From positions 1-64,000 of the forward strand of contig JACPPA010000023.1 of assembly GCA_016191285.1 (NCBI GenBank): DNA of 64,000 bases. The letters are read 5' to 3'. The DNA is from Gammaproteobacteria bacterium (GTDB taxonomy: Bacteria > Pseudomonadota > Gammaproteobacteria > Ga0077536). Below the pieces are notes generated by a model that saw nothing but the letters and a program-made list of their open reading frames with translations, did no database searches and was not told the DNA's origin. Below are positions 29,101-37,475 of this stretch, piece after piece (positions within the stretch are counted from its first letter, which is position 1; the number at the start of each line of letters is the position of its first letter). The position numbers and the translations under genes are program-made.

Positions 29101-30006
29101 CCGCGCGTGCGCATTCAAACACCCGCCGCGGAAATCCATATCCAGTGGGGTCAACTCGTGAACTTCGTCGGGCAGGCGGACGATCCGCAAGCGCAGGCGC
29201 TTCCCGAGACGGCATTCGTCTGGTCGAGCCCTTTCCGTACGTTCGGCACCGGCCGCGCGATTACGGTCACCGATCTCGAGGTGGGGAGCTATAACGTCAC
29301 GCTCACGGTGACGAACACCGCCAACCTCGCGGCGAGCGCTGTCGTCCCGGTCGTAGTCGGCGATCGGGTCGCGTATCCGGGGCCGCGGCTCTCGGCAACG
29401 CCGTCCCCGATCACGTGGACGGTGCCCGCGAGCGGTGCCGGCATCCAGAACGCAACCTTGCAGGTCTCGAACGTCGGGGGACTCGGCAGCCTGCCGTTCA
29501 CCGCGACTGTGTCTCCAGGCTGGCTGCAGGTCAACGGTGGGCCGGGTGCGTCGGCTCAGGCGCCTGCCTCGCTTGCGATCACCGCCGATCCGTCGAGCCT
29601 CCCGGCCGGCCAGACGTCCGTGGGACAGGTCGTGCTGACGCACACGGGCGACCCCACCGACACGATTACGATCCCGGTCACCCTCGTGAAGGGCAACGCC
29701 TTCCTTGGCGTTCCGCCACCAGACACCGACGGTGACGGCGTTCCCGATGCCGCCGACAATTGCATCCTGGTCGCCAACCCCGATCAACGCGACACGGATC
29801 ACGATGGCTTTGGCAATCTCTGTGATGGCGATTTCAACAATAGCGGCTTTGTAAATGTCGCCGATCTCGCGATCTTCAAATCGCGATTCGGGACCGGCGA
29901 TCCGGACGCCGACCTGAATGGCAGCGGCTTTGTGAATGTTGCGGACCTCGCCATCTTCAAGAGGCTGTTCGGCAAGGCGCCGGGGCCGTCGGCGTTGAGG
30001 CCTTGA
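26122..30006 (+). CDS. Large secreted metalloprotease-like protein with dockerin-type repeats
   Basis: A 1294-residue secreted protein preceded by GGGAGGG; its signal peptide ends near GGAWADT. Residues ~30-400 have a repetitive propeller-like look (LYFVDNQG, FLYWINGQ, LYRLGSQ). A zinc-protease motif HEIGHALGRGH with a preceding Ser lies near residue 676 (HExxHxxGxxH). Downstream are a fibronectin-III-like (~900-985), a PKD-like (~1000-1075) and a BACON-like (~1090-1195) domain. A Ca-binding thrombospondin-3 motif (DTDGDGVPDAADNC) then precedes two dockerin-type repeats, each with NGSGFVNVADLAIFK or a close variant (~1240-1285). The protease motif and repeats are seen directly; cell-surface or complex attachment through the dockerin is inference. 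Confidence 0.85.
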   Translation: MRNARLASLACVLSLVLGTFGAGGAWADTPTTLVSSGAFLVSYSNDLFSDPATFWYTIPTCTSFPGPQPGEELLPAVLTRGTTYAATPRELLRVNPVRPVAVCNPYKLASNIAVDGASLYFVDNQGPSGHWALQRRSRTANAGEASTLLVDLGTTLDSAEVNAEYPTVLFVILHRAGNFDGISEYLKSNGGLLAANFEFGAPGAIRNLQYDGKFLYWINGQALRANDTTNGSVKTITSGNISTYFAEGFNAGQCSPAGCEPDGATVDYAVGNQILLTDGVSGGGALFTRYTSPVANATITAITRDNFNTFYFFERRPAVPGGVFDREDRLYRLGSQLSLIFGPVNNGGPGFDSLTTDFSFLYFHDRAAGKLLRLPNSASAIPTYDLRATGVEVTQGIQNPNNDVSLYAGRRTFVRLYAKSFGATDAPNVTASLDVFGANAFLGRLEPVNAGGKLLTVKRTPKRVNIDDSFLFELPLAWTRSANLQVLGTVNPLAGVVENNFNDNGVAGPLMPVSDSPRLNLGIIDFRYLNGNTLVTGGPLENFQSVDYMNRIYPLGLPGGGIIDPGDGLHFFIDPVWDDAMKTHVDQSDKDCASLLVINPNGTIKSDNRNMCAGNYALATIRSMRAAGDLPKQYYYYGAIANDGTLANTRGFTPGGETISVGPRLDFNGTPQQNYMSHEIGHALGRGHPASGGNPVCPGQTADDAGFPNPQGRIGNSSSAATDETADMGFDPGQAGNANQPQVLRLASVTGDVMSYCSPYWISSYTSSRIWTQLSFFPLAAARSRAAAAALPGDWLLAFGDFSVATQSGNFGSVRRLDAVAEVPSLVPGGYALELRNAGGSLLASHAFTPTVSNEGAPEQRSFGLVVPFMAGTRSLRIVDTATAKVIATRAVSVNAPAVSNVALVNPPNPLHGVVRLAWNATDADGDPLRYDVLYSRNGGATWSPVRRSLAVTSLDFDTDELGGGTGLLRVEANDGAQSGRADSDPFNVPPKQPRVRIQTPAAEIHIQWGQLVNFVGQADDPQAQALPETAFVWSSPFRTFGTGRAITVTDLEVGSYNVTLTVTNTANLAASAVVPVVVGDRVAYPGPRLSATPSPITWTVPASGAGIQNATLQVSNVGGLGSLPFTATVSPGWLQVNGGPGASAQAPASLAITADPSSLPAGQTSVGQVVLTHTGDPTDTITIPVTLVKGNAFLGVPPPDTDGDGVPDAADNCILVANPDQRDTDHDGFGNLCDGDFNNSGFVNVADLAIFKSRFGTGDPDADLNGSGFVNVADLAIFKRLFGKAPGPSALRP

Positions 30007-30017
30007 GGGTTGCCTGA

Positions 30018-30299
30018 CGAGTATATGCCTATGTTGATAACAATCCGCTAAGTTTCGTCGACCCAGACGGTTTAGCGAAGAAATCATCGACGACTGTCTG
30101 TATTGTCCCAGGTTGCGGTGCGAGACATGGCGGAGTGAGGGGACCGTACTGCCCCGACTGTTACACTAAGTCACTTGATCCAAATGGCGGTATACCACCC
30201 TACGTACCGATTCCACCGATTCCTATCCTTCCAGATCCTCTTGTTCCAGACAAAGATAGTTCGCTCGGCCCCTCAAAAGGAAAACAGTGCAGCGGATAA
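30018..30299 (+). pseudogene. Rhs-protein tip remnant (end of Rhs core plus short C-terminal toxin region)
   Basis: A frame of 93 codons starts directly after an in-frame TGA. It opens with RVYAYVDNNPLSFVDPDGL, the conserved end of the Rhs repeat core that marks where variable toxin tips begin. About 70 variable residues follow: a Cys-rich part (VCIVPGCGARH, then GPYCPDCY) that could bind zinc, and a Pro-rich end. No start codon or Rhs core precedes it; the dockerin gene stops 12 bp upstream. The stop is one base before the next gene. It is probably a displaced tip cassette left with its immunity gene. Confidence 0.75.
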
Positions 30300-30300
30300 C

Positions 30301-30966
30301 ATGCATGTTGTTATGTCAGAGAAACCGCACTTGCGCTTCGTGATTGAGATTTATGATCCGGAAACCGAGTGCATCGCCGATCAAGTAGACATCGAAACCA
30401 ACAGCGTTCACGAGCTATCCGATATTCTCGGGCTCCCATCTATGCAAGTGCACGAGACGTACGAATTAGATAAGACCGATCTTGAAAAGATAGGAGAGCA
30501 CTTCAATCTAGCAATTAGTTTGAACGCCGAGAGAGCTGTATTACGTTATCGCTTTGATTTCGACGATCTACCCTACCGAATCCATGGTAACCGCGAGCTT
30601 GCTCTCATGTTGGCGGGGAAGAAGCCGCTAGCTGTGTTTGTGGGTGACTACCATACCGATCTCGATCTGGAAGAAATACCAGAAGAGAAGCTTTTTGATC
30701 CGTACGTTGCATCCGGCCGTTTTACAAAAAGAGAGTACGTGGAGTTGCCGACGGACAAATCGGAATTCAAAACACGCAGAATTCTTTACGCCAGACCTAC
30801 GGAAGCGTGGCGCATGAATGCCTACCTTCTAATGATACAAACGGCGCGCAAAGTTGGATGGAATGAAGGATTCGAAAGAATGGAAGGCGCACTTTTAGGA
30901 TATGAGGAATGGCAAAACGATGCGCACATTCAATCGACTAGGTGCGGGAAACAGCGCCAGGCTTAA
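30301..30966 (+). CDS. Probable immunity protein paired with the Rhs tip
   Basis: About 221 residues starting MHVVMSEKPHLRF (another Met lies four codons on). The N-terminal part (FVIEIYDPETECIADQVDI) resembles DUF7683-type proteins. The C-terminal part (PLAVFVGDYHTD, GWNEGFERMEGALLGYEEW) looks like a second domain. No signal peptide, so cytoplasmic. It sits one base after the Rhs tip frame, the usual place of an immunity gene, and is visibly more AT-rich than its neighbours, as such cassettes often are. An in-frame extension upstream to 30175 overlaps the tip and is unlikely to be used. The immunity function is inferred from position. Confidence 0.6.
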   Translation: MHVVMSEKPHLRFVIEIYDPETECIADQVDIETNSVHELSDILGLPSMQVHETYELDKTDLEKIGEHFNLAISLNAERAVLRYRFDFDDLPYRIHGNRELALMLAGKKPLAVFVGDYHTDLDLEEIPEEKLFDPYVASGRFTKREYVELPTDKSEFKTRRILYARPTEAWRMNAYLLMIQTARKVGWNEGFERMEGALLGYEEWQNDAHIQSTRCGKQRQA

Positions 30967-31240
30967 TTGTTGAAGCCGCTGCCGCGGCGCTTAGCGATCG
31001 ACGCGCGCGACTTTGCAATCTTTTTTAGCTGCTGATGTAGACGACCTAGACGCACGCTGACGTGCTGATCGTGGTCTGCCGCCCGTCACGCCGCTTGCAA
31101 CATCTTCGGATAGACGCGGTCCTCAGCCGGCAAGCGGCGCGCCGGGCTTAAGTTGCTGGCGCGTGACGTTCTATCATCTTCGTTGCGCGTCGTCTTGAGT
31201 CGGAGCGCCGAGCGCGCGGCGCACGGCGCAATTTTATTAG

Positions 31241-31277
31241 CCAGGGCACTTCATGGTTACACCACCAAGTGCCCTGG
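31241..31277. repeat. 11-bp perfect inverted repeat
   Basis: CCAGGGCACTT at 31241-31251 and AAGTGCCCTGG at 31267-31277 are exact reverse complements around a 15-nt spacer. It could be a recombinase arm site, a hairpin of an origin, or an RNA stem. It lies 85 bp before the larger palindrome. Confidence 0.6.
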
Positions 31278-31361
31278 CCTCGCCCCCCACCTGCCCCCAT
31301 AGGCCACCCCACGCAATCTGCGATTGCGCGGGGACCCCGGCAGGGGCCTTGAACAGCGGGC

Positions 31362-31473
31362 AATAAACATAACGTGGGATTATGCGCAGGAGCCCGGCGG
31401 CACGTCGGCTGCGCCGCGCGCCGCCGGTCTCCTGTGCGGCCTGGCGGCCCGCATAATCAACGTTATGTGTAAA
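31362..31473. repeat. Long interrupted palindrome with two dif-like (Xer-type) sites in inverted orientation
   Basis: The right arm 31446-31473 reads as an 11-bp XerC-like half (GGCCCGCATAA), a 6-bp centre (TCAACG) and an XerD-like half (TTATGTGTAAA). The core GCATAA-N6-TTATGT is identical to that of the E. coli dif site. The left arm 31362-31390, read on the minus strand, is CCTGCGCATAA, a 7-bp centre, then TTATGTTTATT. Between them lies a second stem: 31387-31401 pairs with 31420-31434 in 14 of 15 positions. The folded top strand would resemble an integron attC site as well. An XerC/D-like recombinase is encoded 4.2 kb downstream. Confidence 0.6.
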
Positions 31474-31743
31474 TGCCCGCGCTGTGTGGCGCGTGCCGCG
31501 CCACGTTTTGTTGTATCCCCCGCCCACCCCGCCGTCCGCGGCGCACGGCTCGCAGTCGCTGCGCTCCTGGCTCGTTCCCGTGCTCGCGGCCCGCGCCCGT
31601 CCGCCCCCAAGGGGGCTCCCCGCAGAAAAAGCGGCTAAAGAGCAAACTTTCGACCACGCACCCGGCAACCGACCGCGTCTAACGCGCCAGGTTCGACGTA
31701 ACGCGGGTGATCCTTAGCGGGGGTACCCCCTAAATTACTTCGT

Positions 31744-32289
31744 TCAGTCGTCATCGATGACGAAACCGATGCCGCGGCGTTTAGTGGTCGGCGGGATCAT
31801 GAGCTGTCGAATGGCCTCGAACACCGTTTTGAACTGGGCGTCGTACTTGGCTTCGAGCGCCGCAAATTTACGCGCGAGATCCTGATGTGAAGTGAGCGCT
31901 TCCCGCAAGCGCACGAAGGCGCGCATGATCTCGATGTTGACGGCGATCGCGCGTGGGCTGCGTAGGATGGAGGACAACATCGCCACCCCTTGCTCGGTGA
32001 AAGCGTAAGGCACATACCGCCGACCACCGTGGGCGCCACTTGAGATCACAGATTGTGATCTCAAGATCTGCAAGCGCTCGTTCTCCGCGGTGGTGAGCTG
32101 AAACATAAAATCTTCGGGGAAGCGTTCCAGGTTGCGTTTGAGTGCTTGCACCAGCGTTCTCGTCTCGACGTCGTAGAGCGCTGCCAAGTCGGCATCGAGC
32201 ATCACCTTTTGTCCACGGAGCAGCAGGATGCGGCGCTCGATAGGCGGCACTGTTGGGATCGTCTTCGTTGCGAGCTTCTTGTTGACCAC
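31744..32289 (-). CDS. ORF6N domain-containing protein
   Basis: A 181-residue protein. The ORF6N DNA-binding domain occupies residues ~18-105, with the hallmarks [32 protein letters not shown] and [25 protein letters not shown] helical C-terminus follows. The family is typical of phages and integrative elements and is thought to act in regulation. The gene ends the minus-strand arm of the element, 16 bp downstream of the XRE gene, probably in the same transcript. Confidence 0.9.
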   Translation of the reverse strand: MVNKKLATKTIPTVPPIERRILLLRGQKVMLDADLAALYDVETRTLVQALKRNLERFPEDFMFQLTTAENERLQILRSQSVISSGAHGGRRYVPYAFTEQGVAMLSSILRSPRAIAVNIEIMRAFVRLREALTSHQDLARKFAALEAKYDAQFKTVFEAIRQLMIPPTTKRRGIGFVIDDD

Positions 32290-32305
32290 GCGCGAGTTCT
32301 CTTTT

Positions 32306-32746
32306 TTAGCGGCTGGCCTGTTGCAGGACGGTATCGAGCATCTCCATCACGAAGCGTTGTTTAGGGCGCGGCAGTTGGCTGATCCGCTCCATCTGTTGTT
32401 GGAGCTTGGGCGCCGGTCCGCGCTTGGTGGGTCGGGGGGTGTCTGCGCACAACGCCTCGACCGTGGTGGCCAGCGCGATGGCCAGCGTGGGCAGCATGGC
32501 GACGGCGACACGGAGGCGACCGACTTCGTAGTGTGCGAGCGTCTGCTGCGAGATCCCGAGGATATTGGCGAGCTGCTGCTGCGTGAGATCGTGCTCTTTG
32601 CGTAAGCGGGCGATGCGCTGCCCGAGCTCTTTTTGGACGGAGGCTGACTGATGGCACGCATTCCCGAGCGCGAGGTCGAACGGCTGAAAAGTGAGGTGTC
32701 GTTGGCGCGCTTGGTCGAGTCGCACGGCGTGGTGCTGACTCGCCAC
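32306..32746 (-). CDS. XRE-family helix-turn-helix regulator
   Basis: The HTH ([33 protein letters not shown]) lies at residues ~42-75 of the 146-residue frame, followed by a helical tail. The family normally begins just before SVQKELG, but no ATG, GTG or TTG is available there. The start is therefore uncertain: the ATG at 32746 or the GTG at 32725. Either choice overlaps the 5' end of the divergent primase gene by 75-96 bp. It probably represses the element's own genes from the shared region; this is inference. Confidence 0.75.
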   Translation of the reverse strand: MASQHHAVRLDQARQRHLTFQPFDLALGNACHQSASVQKELGQRIARLRKEHDLTQQQLANILGISQQTLAHYEVGRLRVAVAMLPTLAIALATTVEALCADTPRPTKRGPAPKLQQQMERISQLPRPKQRFVMEMLDTVLQQASR

Positions 32747-35701
32747 GGTGTGGACTGGTTAGGGTTGTGCCCGTTCCATGACGACCATGAGCCCTCGTTA
32801 GTCATCAGTCCGAAGAAAAACCTGTGGCATTGCCTCGGCGCGTGCCAGAGCGGCGGCTCGGTGATTGATTGGGTGATGCGGCTGGAGGGCGTGTCGTTCC
32901 GGCACGCGGTTGAACTGTTGCGCGAAGGCATTCCCCCTTTAGCTGCTGAAACGGCGAGCCCGCCGCGCGTGGTGAAGCAATCGACGGTGCCGAAGCTGCC
33001 GGCGCCGGTGATCCCGGACGCGGACGATCACGCGTTATTAAACCAGGTCATCGATTATTACCACGCGACGTTGAAGCAAAGTCCGGAGGCGTTGGCCTAC
33101 CTACAGAAACGCGGCCTCGCGCATCCCGAGGTCATTGACCACTTCAAGCTTGGCTTCGCGAATCGGACCTTGGGCTTGCGGTTGCCGGAGAAGAATCGCA
33201 AGGCGGGCGCCGAGATCAGAACGCGTTTAGAAAAACTCGGGGTGTTACGGGAGTCGGGGCACGAGCACTTCAACGGCTCGCTGGTGATCCCAGTCATCAA
33301 TGCACAAGGGCAAGTGACCGAAGTCTACGGCCGCAAGATCACGGACGGCTTGCGCGCGGGCACCCCGGACCACCTGTATCTGCCAGGACCGCATCGCGGC
33401 GTCTGGAATGAACCGGCGCTCGCCGAACATCAAGAAATCATCCTGTGTGAGACGCTGCTTGATGCGCTGACGTTTTGGTGCGCGGGCTATCGAAATGTCA
33501 CGGCGAGCTACGGCATCGAGGGTTTTACCGCTGAGCACCTGGCGGCGTTTAAGCACCGCGGCACTGAACGAGTATTGATTGCCTACGACCGCGATGCGGC
33601 CGGTGAGCGGGCGGCCGAGAAATTAGCGCAGCAGTTGCGGGGCGAAGGCCTCGACTGCTACCGGATCCTCTTCCCCAAAGGCCTGGACGCCAACGAGTAC
33701 GCGCTGAAAATCACCCCGGCGGCGAAGTCGTTAGGTCTGGTGATCCGTAAAGCGCAGTGGTTGGGCCAGGGGGAGGCGCCGACAAGAACGATACCGCTCG
33801 CTGACGCGCCGCCGGGCACGGTCCCGACCGCCGCGGCGACTAAAGAAGAAACCTCGGCGGCGAGCGTGTTGCCTGCGGCGCCGGTGCCCTGCACCGCACT
33901 GCCGGCCTCGCCGTTACCGGCGCTGGCCGCACCTGATATTGAGGCGCAGGTCCGCGAGGAGGAAATCGTGATGGTGTTGAGCGATCGCCGCTATCGCATC
34001 CGCGGGCTGGCCAAGAACCTCGCCTTCGATGTGCTGTTGAAGGTCAACGTGCTGATCGATTGCGGGGATGCCTTCCACGTCGATACGCTCGATCTGTATA
34101 GCGTGCGGGCACGTAATGGTTTTATTACGCAGGCGGCGCGCGAACTCCACGTTACCGAAGACGTGATCCGTCACGACTTGGGAAAAGTGCTGCGAAAACT
34201 GGAAGCACTGCAAGAGCAGCAGATCGCGCAGACACTGCCACCGACCGCGCAACCCGCGATGCCGGCTGAGGAACAACAGGAAGCAATGGCGCTGCTCACC
34301 GACCCGCACCTCCTAGATCGATTACTGGCCGACTTCGCGCGCTGCGGGGTGGTCGGCGAGGAGAGTAATAAACTCATCGGCTATTTAGCCGCGACGTCCC
34401 GCAAACTTGAAGCGCCGCTGGCGGTGCTCGTGCAGTCGAGTTCGGCGGCCGGCAAAAGCGCCCTGATGGCCGCGGTGCTCGCCTTTATGCCTGACGAGGA
34501 CAAGGTGCAGTACTCGGCGATGACCGGGCAGAGTCTGTTCTATATGGGCACCATCGACTTGAAGCACAAAATCCTGGCGCTGGCCGAAGAAGCCGGCGCC
34601 GCGCGCGCGAGCTATGCGCTGAAACTTTTGCAGAGCGAAGGGACCTTAAGCATCGCTTCCACCGGCAAAGACCCGGCGACCGGCAAACTCGTGACGCAGG
34701 AGTACCGGGTCGAAGGTCCGGTGATGATCTTCTCGACTAGTACCGCGCTCGATCATGACGAGGAGTTACTCAATCGCTGCTTGACGCTCGGGGTCGATGA
34801 ATCGCGCGCGCAGACGCGCGCGATCTTGACCGTGCAGCGCCAGCAACGCACGCTCGACGGCCTGTTCGCCAGGCGCCAAAAAGAACGGCTGCTCGCCGTT
34901 CATCAAAACGCGCAGCGCTTATTGCGACCGCTTGCGATCCGCAACCCTTACACCGAGGCGCTGACCTTCCCGGACGAACGGACGCGACTCAGGCGCGATC
35001 ACGAAAAATACCTGACGCTGATCGATACGCTCGCGCTGCTGCATCAACACCAGCGTGAGATCAAAAGCGCTGAGCAAGATGGCGCGCGCATCGAGTATGT
35101 CGAGGTCACGGTGGCGGACATCGAGATTGCGAACGCCCTCGCGCATGAAGCGCTCGGCCGCTCGCTCGATGAACTCTCGCCGCAGACTCGGCGACTGCTG
35201 GAGTTGGTGTCGAGCATGGTCGAGCAGCAATGCCTGGCGCAAGCCATCACGCGCACCGATTATCGCTTTAGCCGCCGCGACGTGCGCGAGTATGCGGGCT
35301 AGTCGGACTTCCAGGTCAAGAGGCACATGCATCAGCTCGAAGCACTGGAATACGTGCTCGTGCATCGCGGCGGGCGCGGTCAGAGTTTTGTGTACGAGCT
35401 GCTCTACGACGGCCAAGGCCAGGATGGCCAACCGTTCGTGATGGGACTGGTCGATGTGCAGACCTTGCAACGTGACTACGATGGCAAGAAGGAGCATCAA
35501 AAACCAAACTTGGAGCAGCCAAATAGCCTGCAAGTAGCACACATGGAGCATGAGGGTAGCGCGCCGAAAACAGCGCCAAACACGCTAAATACAGGCTCTT
35601 CCCGAGAACCACCGAAAAATAACGGCAAACTCGCGTCGCTGGACGAAGCGGCGTTAGTGGCATCGTACCCGCAAGCCCCCTTAGCTATCGGTCTGCAATA
35701 G
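32651..35701 (+). pseudogene. CHC2/Toprim DNA primase of an integrative element, interrupted by an amber codon
   Basis: A 1016-residue reading frame with one internal TAG at 35300-35302. The N-terminal CHC2 zinc finger (LCPFHDDHEPSL, HCLGACQSGGS, residues ~38-75) and a Toprim domain (IILCETLLDAL to LIAYDRDAAGERAAE, ~265-325) define it as a primase. The part beyond residue ~590 (AVLVQSSSAAGKSAL) has a Walker A-like P-loop, suggesting a fused ATPase. After the stop the same frame continues with plausible sequence (SDFQVKRHMHQLEALEYVL, to 35701). A Trp (TGG) is the simplest ancestral codon at the stop. The 883-residue product keeps the primase and ATPase parts and may still work. Confidence 0.8.
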
Positions 35702-35704
35702 TTC

Positions 35705-36799
35705 ATGCCGAGGAAGGGCCAGCGCCTCAAACACCGCAAGACCGCGTGGCCGAAGCCGCCGGGGCCGTGGCCTCGAGAGCGCACCGATCCGTTGGGGCAT
35801 TTACCGCTCACCGCCTATATGAATGCGCACTTCGACTGGATGCAAGTCACGGGATACTCGCAGGACACCGTGCGCGCGCGCCGCACCGCACTGCGGCGGT
35901 TTATTGCCTGGTGCGAGGCGCGCGCGCTGCGCGATCCGAGGGACCTTACCAAGCCGATCCTGGAGCGCTATCAGCGGCATCTGTTCTACTACCGCAAGGC
36001 CGACGGCCAGCCCATGACCTTAGGCACGCAGTGCGGGTGCCTCGCACCCTTGAAGACGTTCTTCAAGTGGCTCGCGAAAGAGAATCACATCCTGTACAAC
36101 CCGGCTTCCGAACTCACGTTGCCGAAATTACCGAAACATCTGCCACGGGTGATCTTGTCGGTCCAGGAGGTCGAGGCGATCTTGCGCGAAGCCGAGCCCA
36201 CGGATCCCCCCGCCTTGCGTGATCGCGCGATGCTGGAAACGCTGTACTCGACGGCATTGCGGCGCATGGAGTTACCAGGTCTCACGCTCTACGATGTGGA
36301 CCTCACGCGCCGGCTGGTGATGGTGCGCGAGGGCAAAGGCAAACGCGATCGGGTGGTGCCGATCGGCGCACGGGCCGCGGCCTGGGTTGATAAATACTTG
36401 CAAGAAGCGCGGCCGCAGTTGCTGATCGGGGATGCGGAGGCCTTGTTCCTGACCGACTATGGCGCGCCGGTGACACCGGAGTACGTGGCCGAGCGGGTGC
36501 GCCGTTATATGCACTTCGCCGGCATCCATAAACCCGGCGCCTGTCATCTGTTCCGCCACGCCTGCGCTACGCACATGCTGGAGAACGGTGCCGACACGCG
36601 CTTCATCCAGGCGCTGTTGGGGCATGCCGACTTAAACACCACGCAGATTTACACCCGCGTCTCGATCGACAAGCTCCGCGAAATCCACGATGCCACGCAT
36701 CCGGCGAAACTGCCGCGAACCGCACCGCCGCCAACTTTAGCCGCGGCCGCGCTCGAAGCCGAGGATGCACTCGACGATGAAGCGGACCTAGCAACCTAA
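35705..36799 (+). CDS. XerC/D-like tyrosine recombinase
   Basis: A 364-residue recombinase with an N-terminal core-binding domain (~residues 35-135) and a complete catalytic domain. The Arg is in YSTALRRMEL, the Lys hairpin in REGKGKRDRVV, HLFRH carries the His/Arg, LLGHAD the second His, and TQIYTRV the nucleophilic Tyr. It starts 3 bp after the primase frame, so the two are probably co-transcribed. It is expected to integrate or resolve the element. The dif-like palindrome at 31362-31473 is an attractive target. Unlike the recombinase at the left edge, all catalytic residues are present. Confidence 0.9.
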   Translation: MPRKGQRLKHRKTAWPKPPGPWPRERTDPLGHLPLTAYMNAHFDWMQVTGYSQDTVRARRTALRRFIAWCEARALRDPRDLTKPILERYQRHLFYYRKADGQPMTLGTQCGCLAPLKTFFKWLAKENHILYNPASELTLPKLPKHLPRVILSVQEVEAILREAEPTDPPALRDRAMLETLYSTALRRMELPGLTLYDVDLTRRLVMVREGKGKRDRVVPIGARAAAWVDKYLQEARPQLLIGDAEALFLTDYGAPVTPEYVAERVRRYMHFAGIHKPGACHLFRHACATHMLENGADTRFIQALLGHADLNTTQIYTRVSIDKLREIHDATHPAKLPRTAPPPTLAAAALEAEDALDDEADLAT

Positions 36800-36822
36800 G
36801 GCGGCGCGTTGAGGCGCACCTC

Positions 36823-37020
36823 ATGCAGCAAGAACCCCGCGTCGAGCTCACCGTCCTGCTGACCGAGACCGAAGCCTGGGCGTTCGCCCAATTCCTCAAA
36901 CGCGTCGGCGACAGTGACTACCGACGCTGCGCCGCGAGCGACGCCGAGGCGCAGCACATGCGGGACGCCGGCGAACACGTGCGCCGCGCGCTAGCCGAGC
37001 ACGGCTACGCCCCGCGGTAG
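36823..37020 (+). CDS. DUF7706-type small protein
   Basis: A 65-residue charged protein (VELTVLLTETEAWAFAQFLKR, ending EHGYAPR). Small proteins of this look commonly follow recombinase and primase genes in such elements and are catalogued as DUF7706. Function unknown. It starts 23 bp after the recombinase gene and is probably the last gene of its transcript. Confidence 0.65.
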   Translation: MQQEPRVELTVLLTETEAWAFAQFLKRVGDSDYRRCAASDAEAQHMRDAGEHVRRALAEHGYAPR

Positions 37021-37475
37021 CTCGCACCTCGCGCTTAGGACCAGCTCCCGCCGATCCTCTTTAGCTGCACGCGGCTAAGGTGAATTACTGCCTTGACCAC
37101 CCACCCCGGTTAAGCCGAAACTCGCGTCTAGGCCAAAAACCTTCTTCGCCAGGAGCCGTGTCTTCATCCTTCAGACCTTAGCCGCTGAATCGCCTCGAGA
37201 AAACAGCTTCGCTTACGATGAACTCGCGACGGGGCCAACTGTATGGCGCTTACTTGGCGCGATTCGATGCATCGCCCCGTGTGCTCCGACACGGGGTCCG
37301 GTGAAAAAATAAATTCGTTATTCGGCTAGATTCCAGCCTTCCACGCCCTACGAAAACACGTCAATTCGTCGTTCACGAGCGGATTTGGGTGGGGGCGTAT
37401 TAGCGCTGACGGTGACCGTCGGTGCCTCCGGTGCCTCCGGTGCCAAGACTCCATCGAACAATCCCTCCGCGCACT
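37021..37475. other. Intergenic region with one hairpin
   Basis: No convincing gene. It contains a perfect 8-bp stem-loop (CCCCGTGT/ACACGGGG) at 37275-37296, followed by an A-rich rather than T-rich stretch. No second copy of the dif-like core was noticed here. Confidence 0.4.

Larger units (their letters stand above)
30967..31743. other. Gene-free GC-rich stretch with large inverted repeats
   Basis: Frames here on both strands are low-complexity Arg/Ala/Pro-rich and look like GC-rich chance frames. The stretch carries two inverted repeats, annotated separately, and lies beside the mobile-element module that starts at 31744. Confidence 0.5.

Noticed and set aside
28270-30087. Long minus-strand frames (195 and 405 residues) opposite the large secreted protein
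   Set aside because: Shadows of a GC-rich coding sequence; the plus-strand protein has domains and repeats, the antisense frames do not.
30175-30300. N-terminal extension of the immunity gene
   Set aside because: This part overlaps the Rhs-tip frame, which has the recognisable Rhs motif; the start at 30301 or 30313 is more credible.
31362-31473. Integron attC site as the sole explanation
   Set aside because: The hairpin layout fits loosely, but the outer heptamers deviate from the attC consensus and the nearby recombinase lacks IntI features. It is kept as an alternative only.
31148-31717. Several Arg/Ala/Pro-rich frames on both strands
   Set aside because: They overlap each other in all frames of a GC-rich palindromic region and show no coding pattern.
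2648-35701. Reassignment of TAG to Trp
   Set aside because: Two genes show TAG at a Trp position, but clearly intact genes end normally at TAG (for example 8886-10172, 13380-13760, 24195-25415), and modA carries a second lesion.
37275-37296. Intrinsic terminator after the element module
   Set aside because: The stem is good, but A-rich rather than T-rich sequence follows on the plus strand, so it is reported only as a hairpin.
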